From: an uncultured Lachnospiraceae bacterium
GTDB taxonomy: Bacteria; Bacillota; Clostridia; Lachnospirales; Lachnospiraceae
Direction of reading: 5' to 3'
DNA length: 5,719 bases
NCBI GenBank assembly: GCA_902784025.1
Contig: CACZTF010000173.1
Coordinates: forward strand, 1-5,719
The notes beneath the pieces are model-generated. The model did not search any database. It worked only from the letters and a program-made list of their open reading frames with translations, and was not told the DNA's origin. Made by a program: the position numbers and the translations under genes. Below are positions 1 to 5,719 of this stretch, piece by piece (position 1 is the first letter of the stretch; every line of letters begins with the position of its first letter).

Positions 1-1
1 A

Positions 2-74
2 AGCTACTGACCGGACTTGAACCGGTGACCTGCTGATTACGAATCAGCTGCTCTACCAACTGAGCCACAGTAGC
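2..74 (-). tRNA. tRNA-Thr (anticodon CGU, reads ACG)
   Basis: Read on the minus strand, this 73-base stretch folds as a complete cloverleaf. The 7-bp acceptor stem is GCTACTG/CAGTAGC with discriminator T. The D arm is GCTC/GAGC, the anticodon stem is GCTGA/TCAGC around loop TTCGTAA, the variable loop is AGGTC, and the T arm is ACCGG/CCGGT around TTCAAGT. The loop puts CGT at positions 34-36, so it decodes the threonine codon ACG. The one base visible after the discriminator is T, not C, so the 3' CCA is not encoded and must be added by tRNA nucleotidyltransferase, as is common in Clostridia. A likely promoter lies about 55 bases upstream, on the minus strand at 131-159. Confidence 0.97.
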
Positions 75-106
75 ATATCATACTGTTAAGATTAAAGAAG
101 AAAACT

Positions 107-135
107 TTGCCTTGTACAGGCAAAAAGTATATAAT
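107..135 (+). promoter_or_regulatory. Probable sigma-A promoter for the HAD phosphatase gene
   Basis: TTGCCT (107-112), a 17-base spacer and a perfect TATAAT (130-135) form a good sigma-A type promoter reading to the right. The predicted start near 142 gives a leader of about 48 bases to the ATG at 190. The -10 overlaps the minus-strand promoter of the tRNA. Inverted repeats lie inside and just downstream of the promoter (109-121, 115-145, 146-158), so regulation by a dimeric DNA-binding protein is possible, though unproven. Confidence 0.55.
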
Positions 136-159
136 AGAGCCTGTATGCTTTCAAAGCAA
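131..159 (-). promoter_or_regulatory. Probable sigma-A promoter for tRNA-Thr
   Basis: On the minus strand, TTGCTT (159-154) and TATTAT (136-131) are separated by exactly 17 bases. This is a fair match to the sigma-70/sigma-A consensus. Transcription would begin near 124, leaving a leader of about 50 bases to be trimmed from the tRNA 5' end. The -10 box occupies nearly the same bases as the -10 box of an opposite-strand promoter (130-135). No other good promoter is visible between the tRNA and the next gene. The call is by motif only. Confidence 0.5.
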
Positions 160-179
160 CTTTAAATAATATATTACAT

Positions 180-184
180 GGTGG
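180..184 (+). promoter_or_regulatory. Ribosome binding site deciding the phosphatase start
   Basis: GGTGG is a one-mismatch form of GGAGG, 5 bases before the ATG at 190. It overlaps the competing ATG at 178-180, and no purine-rich site precedes that upstream ATG. It is a modest site and the only clue separating the two starts. Confidence 0.45.
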
Positions 185-189
185 ATAAA

Positions 190-849
190 ATGTCAACGCA
201 ATTTGATCATGATCTAAAAAATACAGACGGGATAATATTTGACCTTGACGGCACTTTATGGGACTCATCTGCCCAGATAGCACAGGCATGGAATGAGCTG
301 CTCAGCACCAGGCCTGATATAGTAAGAGAAGATATCACCCGTCAGGATCTTTACGAAAATATGGGGCTTCCTATGTATGATATAGCAGCTAACCTTTTTC
401 CCAACGAAGATGCTGCTGTCCGTAATGCACTTATGGACGATATGGGTATTTATGAAAATGAATTTTTACTAAAGACCGGCGGCTTCCTCTTTCCGGGAAT
501 ACGTGATGTTATATGTGCTGCTGCAAAAAAAGCTCCTGTCTTTATAGTCAGCAACTGTCAGAGCGGTTATATAGAAGCTTTTATAAAAGCCCACGGTTTT
601 ACCGGAGTTTTTAAAGACTATACCTGCTGGGGGGATACGGGAAATGGTAAAAGTGATAACATATCTCTTATATGCAAAAGGAACAGTCTTAAAAGACCGG
701 TATATATAGGAGATACCGCTTCTGATTCAAAAGCCTGTAAAGCAGCGGGAGTACCTTTTGTATATGCAGCATACGGATTCGGCAATACAGACGATTATGT
801 TCAAAAAGCTGATAACCCTTCAAACATCAAAGTGATACTGGATCTGTAA
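190..849 (+). CDS. HAD-superfamily hydrolase (phosphoglycolate phosphatase-like)
   Basis: This is a cytosolic haloacid-dehalogenase-fold phosphatase of 219 residues. All four catalytic motifs are visible. Motif I is FDLDGTLW, with nucleophile Asp18 and acid/base Asp20. Motif II is VSN, with Ser121. Motif III is the Lys154 of GNGKSD. Motif IV is GDTASD, with Asp175 and Asp179 for Mg2+. An all-helical segment of roughly 85 residues between motifs I and II is the C1-type cap that sets substrate choice, as in Gph and PpaX phosphatases. The substrate (phosphoglycolate, a sugar phosphate, a nucleotide or other) cannot be told from sequence. An in-frame ATG at 178 would add four residues but has no Shine-Dalgarno sequence. 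GGTGG at 180-184 lies 5 bases before the ATG at 190, so 190 is preferred. The gene ends in TAA. No terminator is visible in the 70 bases before the next gene, so co-transcription with it is likely. Confidence 0.9.
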   Translation: MSTQFDHDLKNTDGIIFDLDGTLWDSSAQIAQAWNELLSTRPDIVREDITRQDLYENMGLPMYDIAANLFPNEDAAVRNALMDDMGIYENEFLLKTGGFLFPGIRDVICAAAKKAPVFIVSNCQSGYIEAFIKAHGFTGVFKDYTCWGDTGNGKSDNISLICKRNSLKRPVYIGDTASDSKACKAAGVPFVYAAYGFGNTDDYVQKADNPSNIKVILDL

Positions 850-919
850 ACAGCCATAACCATATGCAAAAGATCATAATTCTGAAGAAAAACATTTTTC
901 ATTCTGATCGGAGGTTCCC

Positions 920-1900
920 ATGAATAAAAAACATCTCAAGACTGCCCTGGCAGCGGCTTCAATCGGATGCGCCATCGGAGTTCTGGTGGTCAGTGTCGGT
1001 AATTATTACGTGAATATGGCAATAAGACGAGGAACAAAGAAATATTCAAACAAAAAAAGAACAAAAGAAAAAAACGAAGGACGCAATACTTCTTACTTTA
1101 AAAAAATGGCTGCCGTCCATTCGGAAATGAGACATAACGGTCTTTCATGGAAGGATGAAACTCCCTGTGAGCAAATGAATATTACATCTTTTGATGATCT
1201 GAAGCTTTACGGAGAACTTTATAAAAATAACGGATCACACAAATATGCCATCATCGTTCACGGTTATAACTGTACTATCACTGATATGTATTCTTTCGGT
1301 CCGGAATTTTATGACAAAGGATACAATGTTCTTTTCATAGAACTTCGGGCCCATGGAAAAAGTGAAGGAAAATATATCGGTATGGGCTGGCTGGAAAGAC
1401 TTGATATAAAACAGTGGTGCCAGGAGATCGTAAAAAAGGACTGCGATGCTGAAATACTTTTATACGGTCAGTCAATGGGAGCTTCTGCCGTCATGATGGC
1501 CTGCGGGGAGAACCTTCCGGAAAACGTAAAATGTGTTGTGGAGGACAGCGGTTTTACATCTGTCGGAGAAATGTACAAGATACTCATGAAGGAATCTCTC
1601 CATCTGCCTTCTTTCCCTATCCTTTACGCCGCTGACCTGGTGGCCCAGATAAAAGCCGGCTATTCTTTTTTCGGGGCAGATTCTGTCACCCAGCTGAGGA
1701 AAAGTCATTTACCTGTTCTTTTTATCCACGCCCGGGCAGACAGTTTCGTACCATTTCATATGGTGCAGATCCTTTATGATAATGCCAATGACCCTAAGGA
1801 AATATATACGGTACCGGAAGGCGAGCATGTATGCGCATGTTATTATGATAAAGAAAGTTATTTTAAGAGGCTGTTTGATTTTGCAGACAAATATATCTGA
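920..1900 (+). CDS. Membrane-anchored alpha/beta hydrolase
   Basis: This 326-residue serine hydrolase is of the alpha/beta-hydrolase fold, similar in layout to the YfhR/BEM46-like peptidase-esterase group common in Firmicutes. The N-terminus has a lysine-bearing stub, one hydrophobic helix (about residues 8-35) and a strongly basic linker (about 36-54, rich in Lys and Arg). The catalytic domain follows. HGYN (114-117) supplies the oxyanion-hole loop, GQSMG (183-187) holds nucleophile Ser185, Asp274 in ARADSFVP is the probable acid, and His303 in GEHV completes the triad. The triad is intact, so the protein is probably active, but the substrate is unknown. The start is supported by CGGAGG at 909-914, 5 bases before the ATG. 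The spacer after the upstream phosphatase gene has no clear promoter or terminator. It does hold a short direct repeat ATTCTGA (879-885 and 901-907), so read-through from the phosphatase is likely. Confidence 0.88.
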   Translation: MNKKHLKTALAAASIGCAIGVLVVSVGNYYVNMAIRRGTKKYSNKKRTKEKNEGRNTSYFKKMAAVHSEMRHNGLSWKDETPCEQMNITSFDDLKLYGELYKNNGSHKYAIIVHGYNCTITDMYSFGPEFYDKGYNVLFIELRAHGKSEGKYIGMGWLERLDIKQWCQEIVKKDCDAEILLYGQSMGASAVMMACGENLPENVKCVVEDSGFTSVGEMYKILMKESLHLPSFPILYAADLVAQIKAGYSFFGADSVTQLRKSHLPVLFIHARADSFVPFHMVQILYDNANDPKEIYTVPEGEHVCACYYDKESYFKRLFDFADKYI

Positions 1901-1902
1901 TT

Positions 1903-1931
1903 TTGACCCCATGGTCATTTCATGATATAAT
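1903..1931 (+). promoter_or_regulatory. Strong sigma-A promoter for ndk-malic enzyme
   Basis: TTGACC (1903-1908) and a perfect TATAAT (1926-1931) are separated by 17 bases, and TG one base upstream of the -10 makes it an extended -10. The expected start is near 1938, leaving a leader of about 75 bases before ndk. It begins 2 bases after the upstream gene's stop, so the ndk unit has its own promoter. A dyad, TGACC at 1904-1908 with GGTCA at 1913-1917, overlaps the -35. The leader also has AAGGC at 1948-1952 facing GCCTT at 1964-1968, a possible small hairpin. Confidence 0.8.
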
Positions 1932-2012
1932 CTCTGTCATGCGTTTTAAGGCTTGCTACATATGCCTTGAAGCAGTTCTTACAAATTTTCTGTTTATTTA
2001 AGGAGGATCAAA

Positions 2013-2417
2013 ATGGCTCAGGAAAGAACTTATATCATGCTTAAACCCGATTGTATAAAAAGAGGTCTTATGGGTGAGGTTATAGCCCGTATAGAGAGAA
2101 AGGGTTACGCTATTACAGATGCAAAGATGATCACGCTGGATGAGGCTATCCTTAAGGAGCACTATGCACATATCGCAGACAAGCCTTTCTTCCCGGAGAT
2201 CGTAGAATACATGACATCAGGTCCCGTTTTTGCCATGATAGTAGAGGGCGAAAACGCCGTTCAGGGGCTTCGTATCATAATGGGTGCCACAAAATTCGAA
2301 GAAGCAACAGCAGGAACCATCAGAGGAGATTTTGCAAATTCTACAGGACAGAATATAATCCATGGATCTGATTCCGTCGAAAATGCCGAGATTGAGATAA
2401 AGAGGTTCTTCGGCTGA
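2013..2417 (+). CDS. ndk: Nucleoside diphosphate kinase
   Basis: Ndk transfers the gamma-phosphate of ATP to nucleoside diphosphates through a phosphohistidine, balancing NTP and dNTP pools in the cytosol. The 134-residue protein carries the whole active site: Lys11, Tyr51, Phe59, Arg87, Thr93, Arg104, Asn114 and catalytic His117 in NIIHGSDS. These all sit one position below the usual human-type numbering. It is slightly shorter than the usual 140-150 residues, ending at RFFG without a C-terminal tail. The GATNP sequence usual in bacterial family members reads GATKF here, outside the residues named above. An AAGGAGG at 2000-2006, 6 bases before the ATG, is a near-ideal ribosome binding site and fixes the start. 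It is the first gene of a two-gene unit with the malic enzyme, driven by the promoter at 1903-1931. Confidence 0.98.
   Translation: MAQERTYIMLKPDCIKRGLMGEVIARIERKGYAITDAKMITLDEAILKEHYAHIADKPFFPEIVEYMTSGPVFAMIVEGENAVQGLRIIMGATKFEEATAGTIRGDFANSTGQNIIHGSDSVENAEIEIKRFFG
2401..2405 (+). promoter_or_regulatory. Distant Shine-Dalgarno candidate for malic enzyme
   Basis: AGAGG inside the last codons of ndk is 13 bases from the malic enzyme ATG, further than the usual 5-9. Together with the overlapping TGATATG stop/start arrangement, this suggests ribosomes finishing ndk re-initiate on the malic enzyme gene. Confidence 0.35.
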
Positions 2418-2418
2418 T

Positions 2419-3600
2419 ATGGATTATTCTACTGAATCCCTGCGATTGCACAGGGAGTGGAAGGGAAAGATAGAGATCCATTCCAGAGTCCCCGTAAGGA
2501 CAAAAGATGACCTTTCTCTTGCCTATACTCCCGGCGTTGCACAGGCCTGCAAGGTCATACAAAAAGATAAAGAAGAATCCTATGCCCTTACCCGCAGAGG
2601 AAATTTATGTGCTGTCATTACTGACGGCACTGCAGTTCTGGGACTGGGTGATATAGGACCGGAAGCGGGTATGCCCGTCATGGAAGGGAAATGCGTTCTG
2701 TTCAAAGAATTCGGAGATGTGGACGCATTTCCTCTTTGTATCAGCACAAAAGATCCGGACGAGTTCACTGAAACAGTAGTGAGGCTTTCCGGTTCTTTTG
2801 GCGGTATCAACCTGGAAGATATTTCTGCTCCCAGATGCTTTGAAATAGAAAAAAAACTGAATGAAAGACTGGATATCCCTGTTTTTCATGATGACCAGCA
2901 CGGAACGGCCATCGTTACACTTGCAGGCCTTACAAACGCCCTAAAGCTTACCGGAAAGAAAAAGGAAGATGTACGTATAGTAACCTCAGGATCCGGAGCT
3001 GCAGGCGTGGCCATCGTCAGGCTTCTTTTGCACGCAGGTTTTAAAAATATAATAATGACAGACAGAAAAGGCACGATCTATGGGAACCGTGACGATCTGA
3101 ATCCTGTTAAAAAAGAGATGGCCGGGATCACAAATCCTGAAGGACTCAAAGGTTCATTAAGGGACGCATTAAAAGGCGCTGATGTTTTCATAGGTATATC
3201 AGCCCCCGGTCTTTTAGATGCGGAGACCGTAAAGTCTATGGAAAAGGCCCCTGTCATATTTGCCTGTGCGAATCCCGAACCCGAGATATATCCCGACGAA
3301 GCTAAAGCCGGAGGAGCTTTTATCGTAGCCACCGGACGCAGCGACTACCCTAACCAGATCAATAATGTACTGGCATTTCCCGGTGTCTTCAGAGGTGCTT
3401 TTGATGTACGTGCCCGGGAGATAAACGAAGAAATGAAGATCGCTGCCGCTGCTGCACTTGCCGGACTCGTAACAGGAGATGATCTTTCTCCTGACCGCAT
3501 AATTCCCGATCCCTTTGATCCGAGAGTGGGAAAGGCTGTTGCAAAAGCAGTTTCCGATGCTGCGATACGTACAGGTGTTGCAAAAACCTCTGAGATGTGA
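2419..3600 (+). CDS. Malic enzyme, short form (malate to pyruvate)
   Basis: This enzyme oxidatively decarboxylates L-malate to pyruvate and CO2, making NADH or NADPH (EC 1.1.1.38/1.1.1.40). At 393 residues it is the short bacterial form, like Bacillus YtsJ, without the C-terminal phosphotransacetylase-like domain of long MaeB enzymes. The malic N-domain has catalytic Tyr36 (LAYTPG) and Lys91 (MEGK), with metal ligands Glu133-Asp134 (NLED) and Asp158-Asp159 in FHDDQHGT. The NAD(P) domain begins with the glycine loop GSGAAG (191-196), and Asn285 (ACANPEPE) and Asn315 (NQINN) bind malate and cofactor. Asp215 ends the second strand, but this residue also occurs in NADP users, so cofactor preference is open. 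The ATG lies one base after the ndk stop (TGATATG). The only Shine-Dalgarno candidate, AGAGG at 2401-2405, is 13 bases away, suggesting translational coupling to ndk. The N-terminus matches the family start. Confidence 0.96.
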   Translation: MDYSTESLRLHREWKGKIEIHSRVPVRTKDDLSLAYTPGVAQACKVIQKDKEESYALTRRGNLCAVITDGTAVLGLGDIGPEAGMPVMEGKCVLFKEFGDVDAFPLCISTKDPDEFTETVVRLSGSFGGINLEDISAPRCFEIEKKLNERLDIPVFHDDQHGTAIVTLAGLTNALKLTGKKKEDVRIVTSGSGAAGVAIVRLLLHAGFKNIIMTDRKGTIYGNRDDLNPVKKEMAGITNPEGLKGSLRDALKGADVFIGISAPGLLDAETVKSMEKAPVIFACANPEPEIYPDEAKAGGAFIVATGRSDYPNQINNVLAFPGVFRGAFDVRAREINEEMKIAAAAALAGLVTGDDLSPDRIIPDPFDPRVGKAVAKAVSDAAIRTGVAKTSEM

Positions 3601-3652
3601 TCCGGTCTTTATCGATCATTCATTTCAGATCATACTTTTCAGTTTGCCACAT

Positions 3653-3682
3653 AAAAAAGTCAGGTTTTTCCCTGACTTTTTT
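3653..3682. terminator. Bidirectional intrinsic terminator between convergent genes
   Basis: A 12-bp perfect inverted repeat, AAAAAAGTCAGG (3653-3664) and CCTGACTTTTTT (3671-3682), encloses a 6-base loop. The GTCAGG core is the stable part, and the T-run after it serves the plus-strand transcript. The A-run before it serves the minus-strand transcript in the same way. It lies 52 bases after the malic enzyme stop and 12 bases past the stop of the small minus-strand gene, so it probably ends both transcripts. Confidence 0.92.
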
Positions 3683-3694
3683 TATATCTCTTTT

Positions 3695-4045
3695 TCACAA
3701 AACCCCCCATACACGTACCATAACTGTTACAGATATTATAACCCCCACTATTATAATGGGGATTGCAATAAAAAAGGTTATTATAACTTTTCGCATAAAG
3801 GTCTTACATGCAAATGTAAAAATGCCGGATATCAAACAGGCAGCGCCAAATCCTGCAAATATAATGCTCATGGGAAGAAGCCCCTGCTCTATGGTCGTTC
3901 CCGAAAGAACCCTTATGAGTAATATTATAAATACCACAGCTAACGCCAAAAATATTATACCCACCGTGATACCTGCTTTTGATCTTTTTAATTTTCTGCT
4001 CAACTTTTTTACCTTTCTATGATCTCTCCATGATCCTTTAGTCAT
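3695..4045 (-). CDS. Small three-helix membrane protein, function unknown
   Basis: I do not recognise this family. From the ATG at 4045 it has 116 residues. A basic, cytosol-like N-terminus (rich in Lys, Arg and His) is followed by three hydrophobic helices at about residues 25-47, 57-79 and 86-109. A short loop (GTTIEQG) joins the first two, and ACKTFMRK, basic, joins the last two. There are no catalytic motifs. The start is uncertain. An in-frame ATG at 4072 would overlap the uvrB end by 11 bases and add nine residues. A TTG at 4003 is the only candidate with a Shine-Dalgarno sequence (GAAAGG, 8 bases upstream) and would give a 102-residue protein beginning just before SRKLKRSK. The gene follows uvrB directly, has no promoter of its own that I can see, and ends at the shared terminator. 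Overlapping plus-strand frames here look like shadows. Confidence 0.72.
   Translation of the reverse strand: MTKGSWRDHRKVKKLSRKLKRSKAGITVGIIFLALAVVFIILLIRVLSGTTIEQGLLPMSIIFAGFGAACLISGIFTFACKTFMRKVIITFFIAIPIIIVGVIISVTVMVRVWGVL
4012..4017 (-). promoter_or_regulatory. Shine-Dalgarno candidate for an alternative TTG start
   Basis: On the minus strand GAAAGG precedes a TTG (4003-4001) by 8 bases, in frame with the small membrane protein. Neither upstream ATG (4072 or 4045) has a purine-rich site, so the real start may be this TTG. Confidence 0.35.
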
Positions 4046-4061
4046 ATTAAAGATACAATGA

Positions 4062-5719
4062 CTACCGATCATATATATATTTGTTTAACTCTATCATTTT
4101 GTCACGGAGCCTCGCGGCTTCTTCAAAGTTCAACTCCGCTGCTGCCCTGTGCATATTCTTTTCAATCTCGCTTTTCAGCTTTTTAAGTTCTTTATCACTC
4201 ATAGATTCTGCATCCTTGAGTATCTCGCCATTTTCAGCCGTACTCTCTGCAGCCTTGGATATGCTTATCAGATCCCTTACTTTTTTTTGTATGGTCTTCG
4301 GTGTTATTCCGTTTTCTTCATTATACTTTTGCTGTATATTACGTCTTCGGGCAGTTTCATCTATGGCTTTTTTCATAGACTGCGTGACAGTATCAGCGTA
4401 CATGACCACATGTCCGTCTGCATTTCTTGCGGCACGCCCTATTGTCTGGATAAGCGATGTTTCTGTTCTCAGGAATCCCTCTTTATCAGCATCCAGTATC
4501 GCGACCAGACTGATCTCGGGAATATCAAGACCTTCTCTTAAAAGATTGATCCCCACAAGCACGTCAAAGGCGTCAAGGCGCATATCCCGTATGATCTTTT
4601 GCCTTTCAAGGGTATCTATATCTGCATGAAGATAATTAACTCTTATGCCTGCCTCCTTAAGATATAAAGTCAGGTCTTCAGCCATTTTCTTGGTCAGTGT
4701 TGTTACCAGGACCTTATTCCCCGCAGATGTCTCTTTATTGATCCGTGTGATAAGATCGTCTATCTGTCCTTTTACAGGGCAGACACTGATCTCAGGATCC
4801 AGCAGACCTGTGGGTCTGATAACCTGCTCGGCTCTGAGAATCTCATGCTCTGATTCATAATCCGAAGGCGTAGCCGAAACAAAAAGCATCTGTGATATCT
4901 TACTCTCCCATTCTGTAAAATTCAAGGGTCTGTTATCAAGAGCCGACGGCAGTCTGAATCCGTAATCTACAAGCGTAGTCTTTCTCGAGCGATCCCCTGC
5001 ATACATACCCCTTACCTGGGGAACTGTTATATGCGACTCATCTACGATTATAAGAAAATCTTTAGGAAAATAATCCATAAGGGTATATGGAGGCGTTCCT
5101 GCCGGCAACCCGGACAGATGCCTTGAATAGTTTTCTATCCCGGAACAAAAACCTGTTTCGGCGAGCATTTCCATGTCAAAATTTGTACGTTCTTCTATAC
5201 GTTGTGCTTCAATAAGCTTATTGTTCTCTTTAAAAAATGCTATACGCTCCTTCAGTTCCGCCCGTATAGCCTCTATGGCTTTTTCCTGTTTTTCTTTATC
5301 TACTACATAATGGGAATTGGGAAAGATCACAGTATGTTCCAGATCAGCCTTTATATCTCCGGTCAGAGAATCAAACTCTTTGACAGATTCCACTTCATCT
5401 CCGAAAAACTCCAGCCTAATGGCATCTCCTCCTGATCCGGCAGGATATACATCCACTACATCACCCTTTACACGGAAGGTTCCACGGTGAAAATCCTGAT
5501 CACTTCTGGAATATTGTATTTCTATAAGTTTTTTTATAACATCATCCCTGTCACGGACCATACCCGGTCTTAAGGAAACTGTCAGATTCTGATAATCTAT
5601 GGGGGCACCAAGTCCGTATATGCATGAAACGGACGCAACTATTATCACGTCCTTTCTTTCAGATAAAGCAGCTGTAGCGGAATGACGCAGCTTATCTATC
5701 TCATCATTTATGGATGAAT
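4062..5719 (-). CDS. uvrB: Excinuclease ABC subunit B, 5' end beyond the window
   Basis: UvrB is loaded by UvrA onto damaged DNA, verifies the lesion with its ATPase/helicase fold and recruits UvrC for incision. The frame stays open to the window edge. The 551 complete codons seen begin [18 protein letters not shown], a typical internal UvrB stretch, so the GTG at 5648 is an internal valine and not the start. Roughly the first 100 residues, with the Walker A loop and the tip of the beta-hairpin, are missing. Visible motifs include [10 protein letters not shown] (about 5655-5605), Walker B DESH (5042-5031), SAT, the C-terminal RecA-like domain with [16 protein letters not shown], and the arginine-bearing QTIGRAARN. 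The C-terminal UVR coiled-coil motif ([20 protein letters not shown]), which binds UvrC, is also present. It ends with TAG at 4064-4062. No lesion or frameshift is seen. Confidence 0.97.
   Translation of the reverse strand, partial: SSINDEIDKLRHSATAALSERKDVIIVASVSCIYGLGAPIDYQNLTVSLRPGMVRDRDDVIKKLIEIQYSRSDQDFHRGTFRVKGDVVDVYPAGSGGDAIRLEFFGDEVESVKEFDSLTGDIKADLEHTVIFPNSHYVVDKEKQEKAIEAIRAELKERIAFFKENNKLIEAQRIEERTNFDMEMLAETGFCSGIENYSRHLSGLPAGTPPYTLMDYFPKDFLIIVDESHITVPQVRGMYAGDRSRKTTLVDYGFRLPSALDNRPLNFTEWESKISQMLFVSATPSDYESEHEILRAEQVIRPTGLLDPEISVCPVKGQIDDLITRINKETSAGNKVLVTTLTKKMAEDLTLYLKEAGIRVNYLHADIDTLERQKIIRDMRLDAFDVLVGINLLREGLDIPEISLVAILDADKEGFLRTETSLIQTIGRAARNADGHVVMYADTVTQSMKKAIDETARRRNIQQKYNEENGITPKTIQKKVRDLISISKAAESTAENGEILKDAESMSDKELKKLKSEIEKNMHRAAAELNFEEAARLRDKMIELNKYIYDR

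Noticed and set aside
75..189. A riboswitch or T-box leader upstream of the phosphatase, suggested by the adjacent tRNA-Thr.
   Set aside because: The predicted leader is only about 48 bases, with no T-box specifier/antiterminator sequence and no terminator hairpin.
887..900. GAAAAA-CA-TTTTTC as a terminator between the phosphatase and the hydrolase genes.
   Set aside because: The loop is only two bases, the stem is almost all A-T, and no T-run follows, so it is unlikely to stop transcription.
962..973. Possible lipobox (SIGC, Cys17) making the alpha/beta hydrolase a lipoprotein.
   Set aside because: The -3 residue is Ser rather than Leu/Val/Ile, and the hydrophobic stretch continues well past the cysteine. 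A plain membrane anchor fits better.
3515..4022. Two open plus-strand frames of 135 and 141 residues between the malic enzyme end and the uvrB end.
   Set aside because: They run through the terminator hairpin and lie antisense to the membrane-protein gene. They have no ribosome site, and one starts inside the malic enzyme gene. Their composition (His/Tyr/Cys- or Ile/Thr/Asn-rich) looks like shadow translation.
4081..4629. A 182-residue plus-strand open frame, rich in Ser, Leu and Phe, opposite uvrB.
   Set aside because: It lies antisense to a clearly conserved stretch of uvrB. Its bias is what the complement of Lys/Glu/Arg-rich coding sequence gives, and no ribosome site precedes it.
5646..5648. 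GTG as a possible start for uvrB.
   Set aside because: The frame continues upstream to the window edge and encodes conserved UvrB sequence ([16 protein letters not shown]), so this GTG is an internal valine codon.

Overview
The window looks like ordinary chromosomal DNA from a low-to-moderate GC Gram-positive bacterium of the Clostridia, most probably the Lachnospiraceae (Butyrivibrio/Roseburia-like). That placement is an inference from the AT-leaning codon use, strong AGGAGG-type ribosome binding sites, a tRNA gene without an encoded CCA, a short-form malic enzyme and the character of the Ndk and UvrB proteins. I could not test it by search. I see no mobile element, CRISPR array, prophage gene or defence system.

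Layout. A tRNA-Thr(CGU) gene lies on the minus strand at the left edge (2-74). A compact intergenic region (75-189) separates it from a plus-strand HAD-superfamily phosphatase (190-849). This region appears to hold two promoters facing away from each other that share one -10 box, and it is rich in inverted repeats. A membrane-anchored alpha/beta hydrolase (920-1900) follows in the same direction with no obvious terminator between. A near-consensus sigma-A promoter (1903-1931) then starts a two-gene unit: ndk (nucleoside diphosphate kinase, 2013-2417) and, one base after its stop, a short-form malic enzyme (2419-3600). A 12-bp-stem intrinsic terminator at 3653-3682 ends this unit. On the minus strand, reading toward the same terminator, are uvrB (4062-5719, 5' end outside the window) and a small unrecognised three-helix membrane protein (about 3695-4045).

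How the genes relate. The two transcription blocks converge on one symmetric terminator that can work in both directions. Ndk (nucleotide balancing) and malic enzyme (malate to pyruvate, making reducing power) look translationally coupled, but no direct biochemical link is evident. UvrB is the damage-verifying helicase-fold subunit of UvrABC excision repair; the small membrane protein probably rides on its transcript. The phosphatase and the alpha/beta hydrolase are probably co-transcribed, with unknown substrates.

The points most worth a second look are the back-to-back promoter with its operator-like repeats, the topology of the anchored hydrolase, the tight ndk-malic enzyme pairing, and the uncharacterised membrane protein behind uvrB. 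I found no convincing evidence of a previously undescribed biological system.
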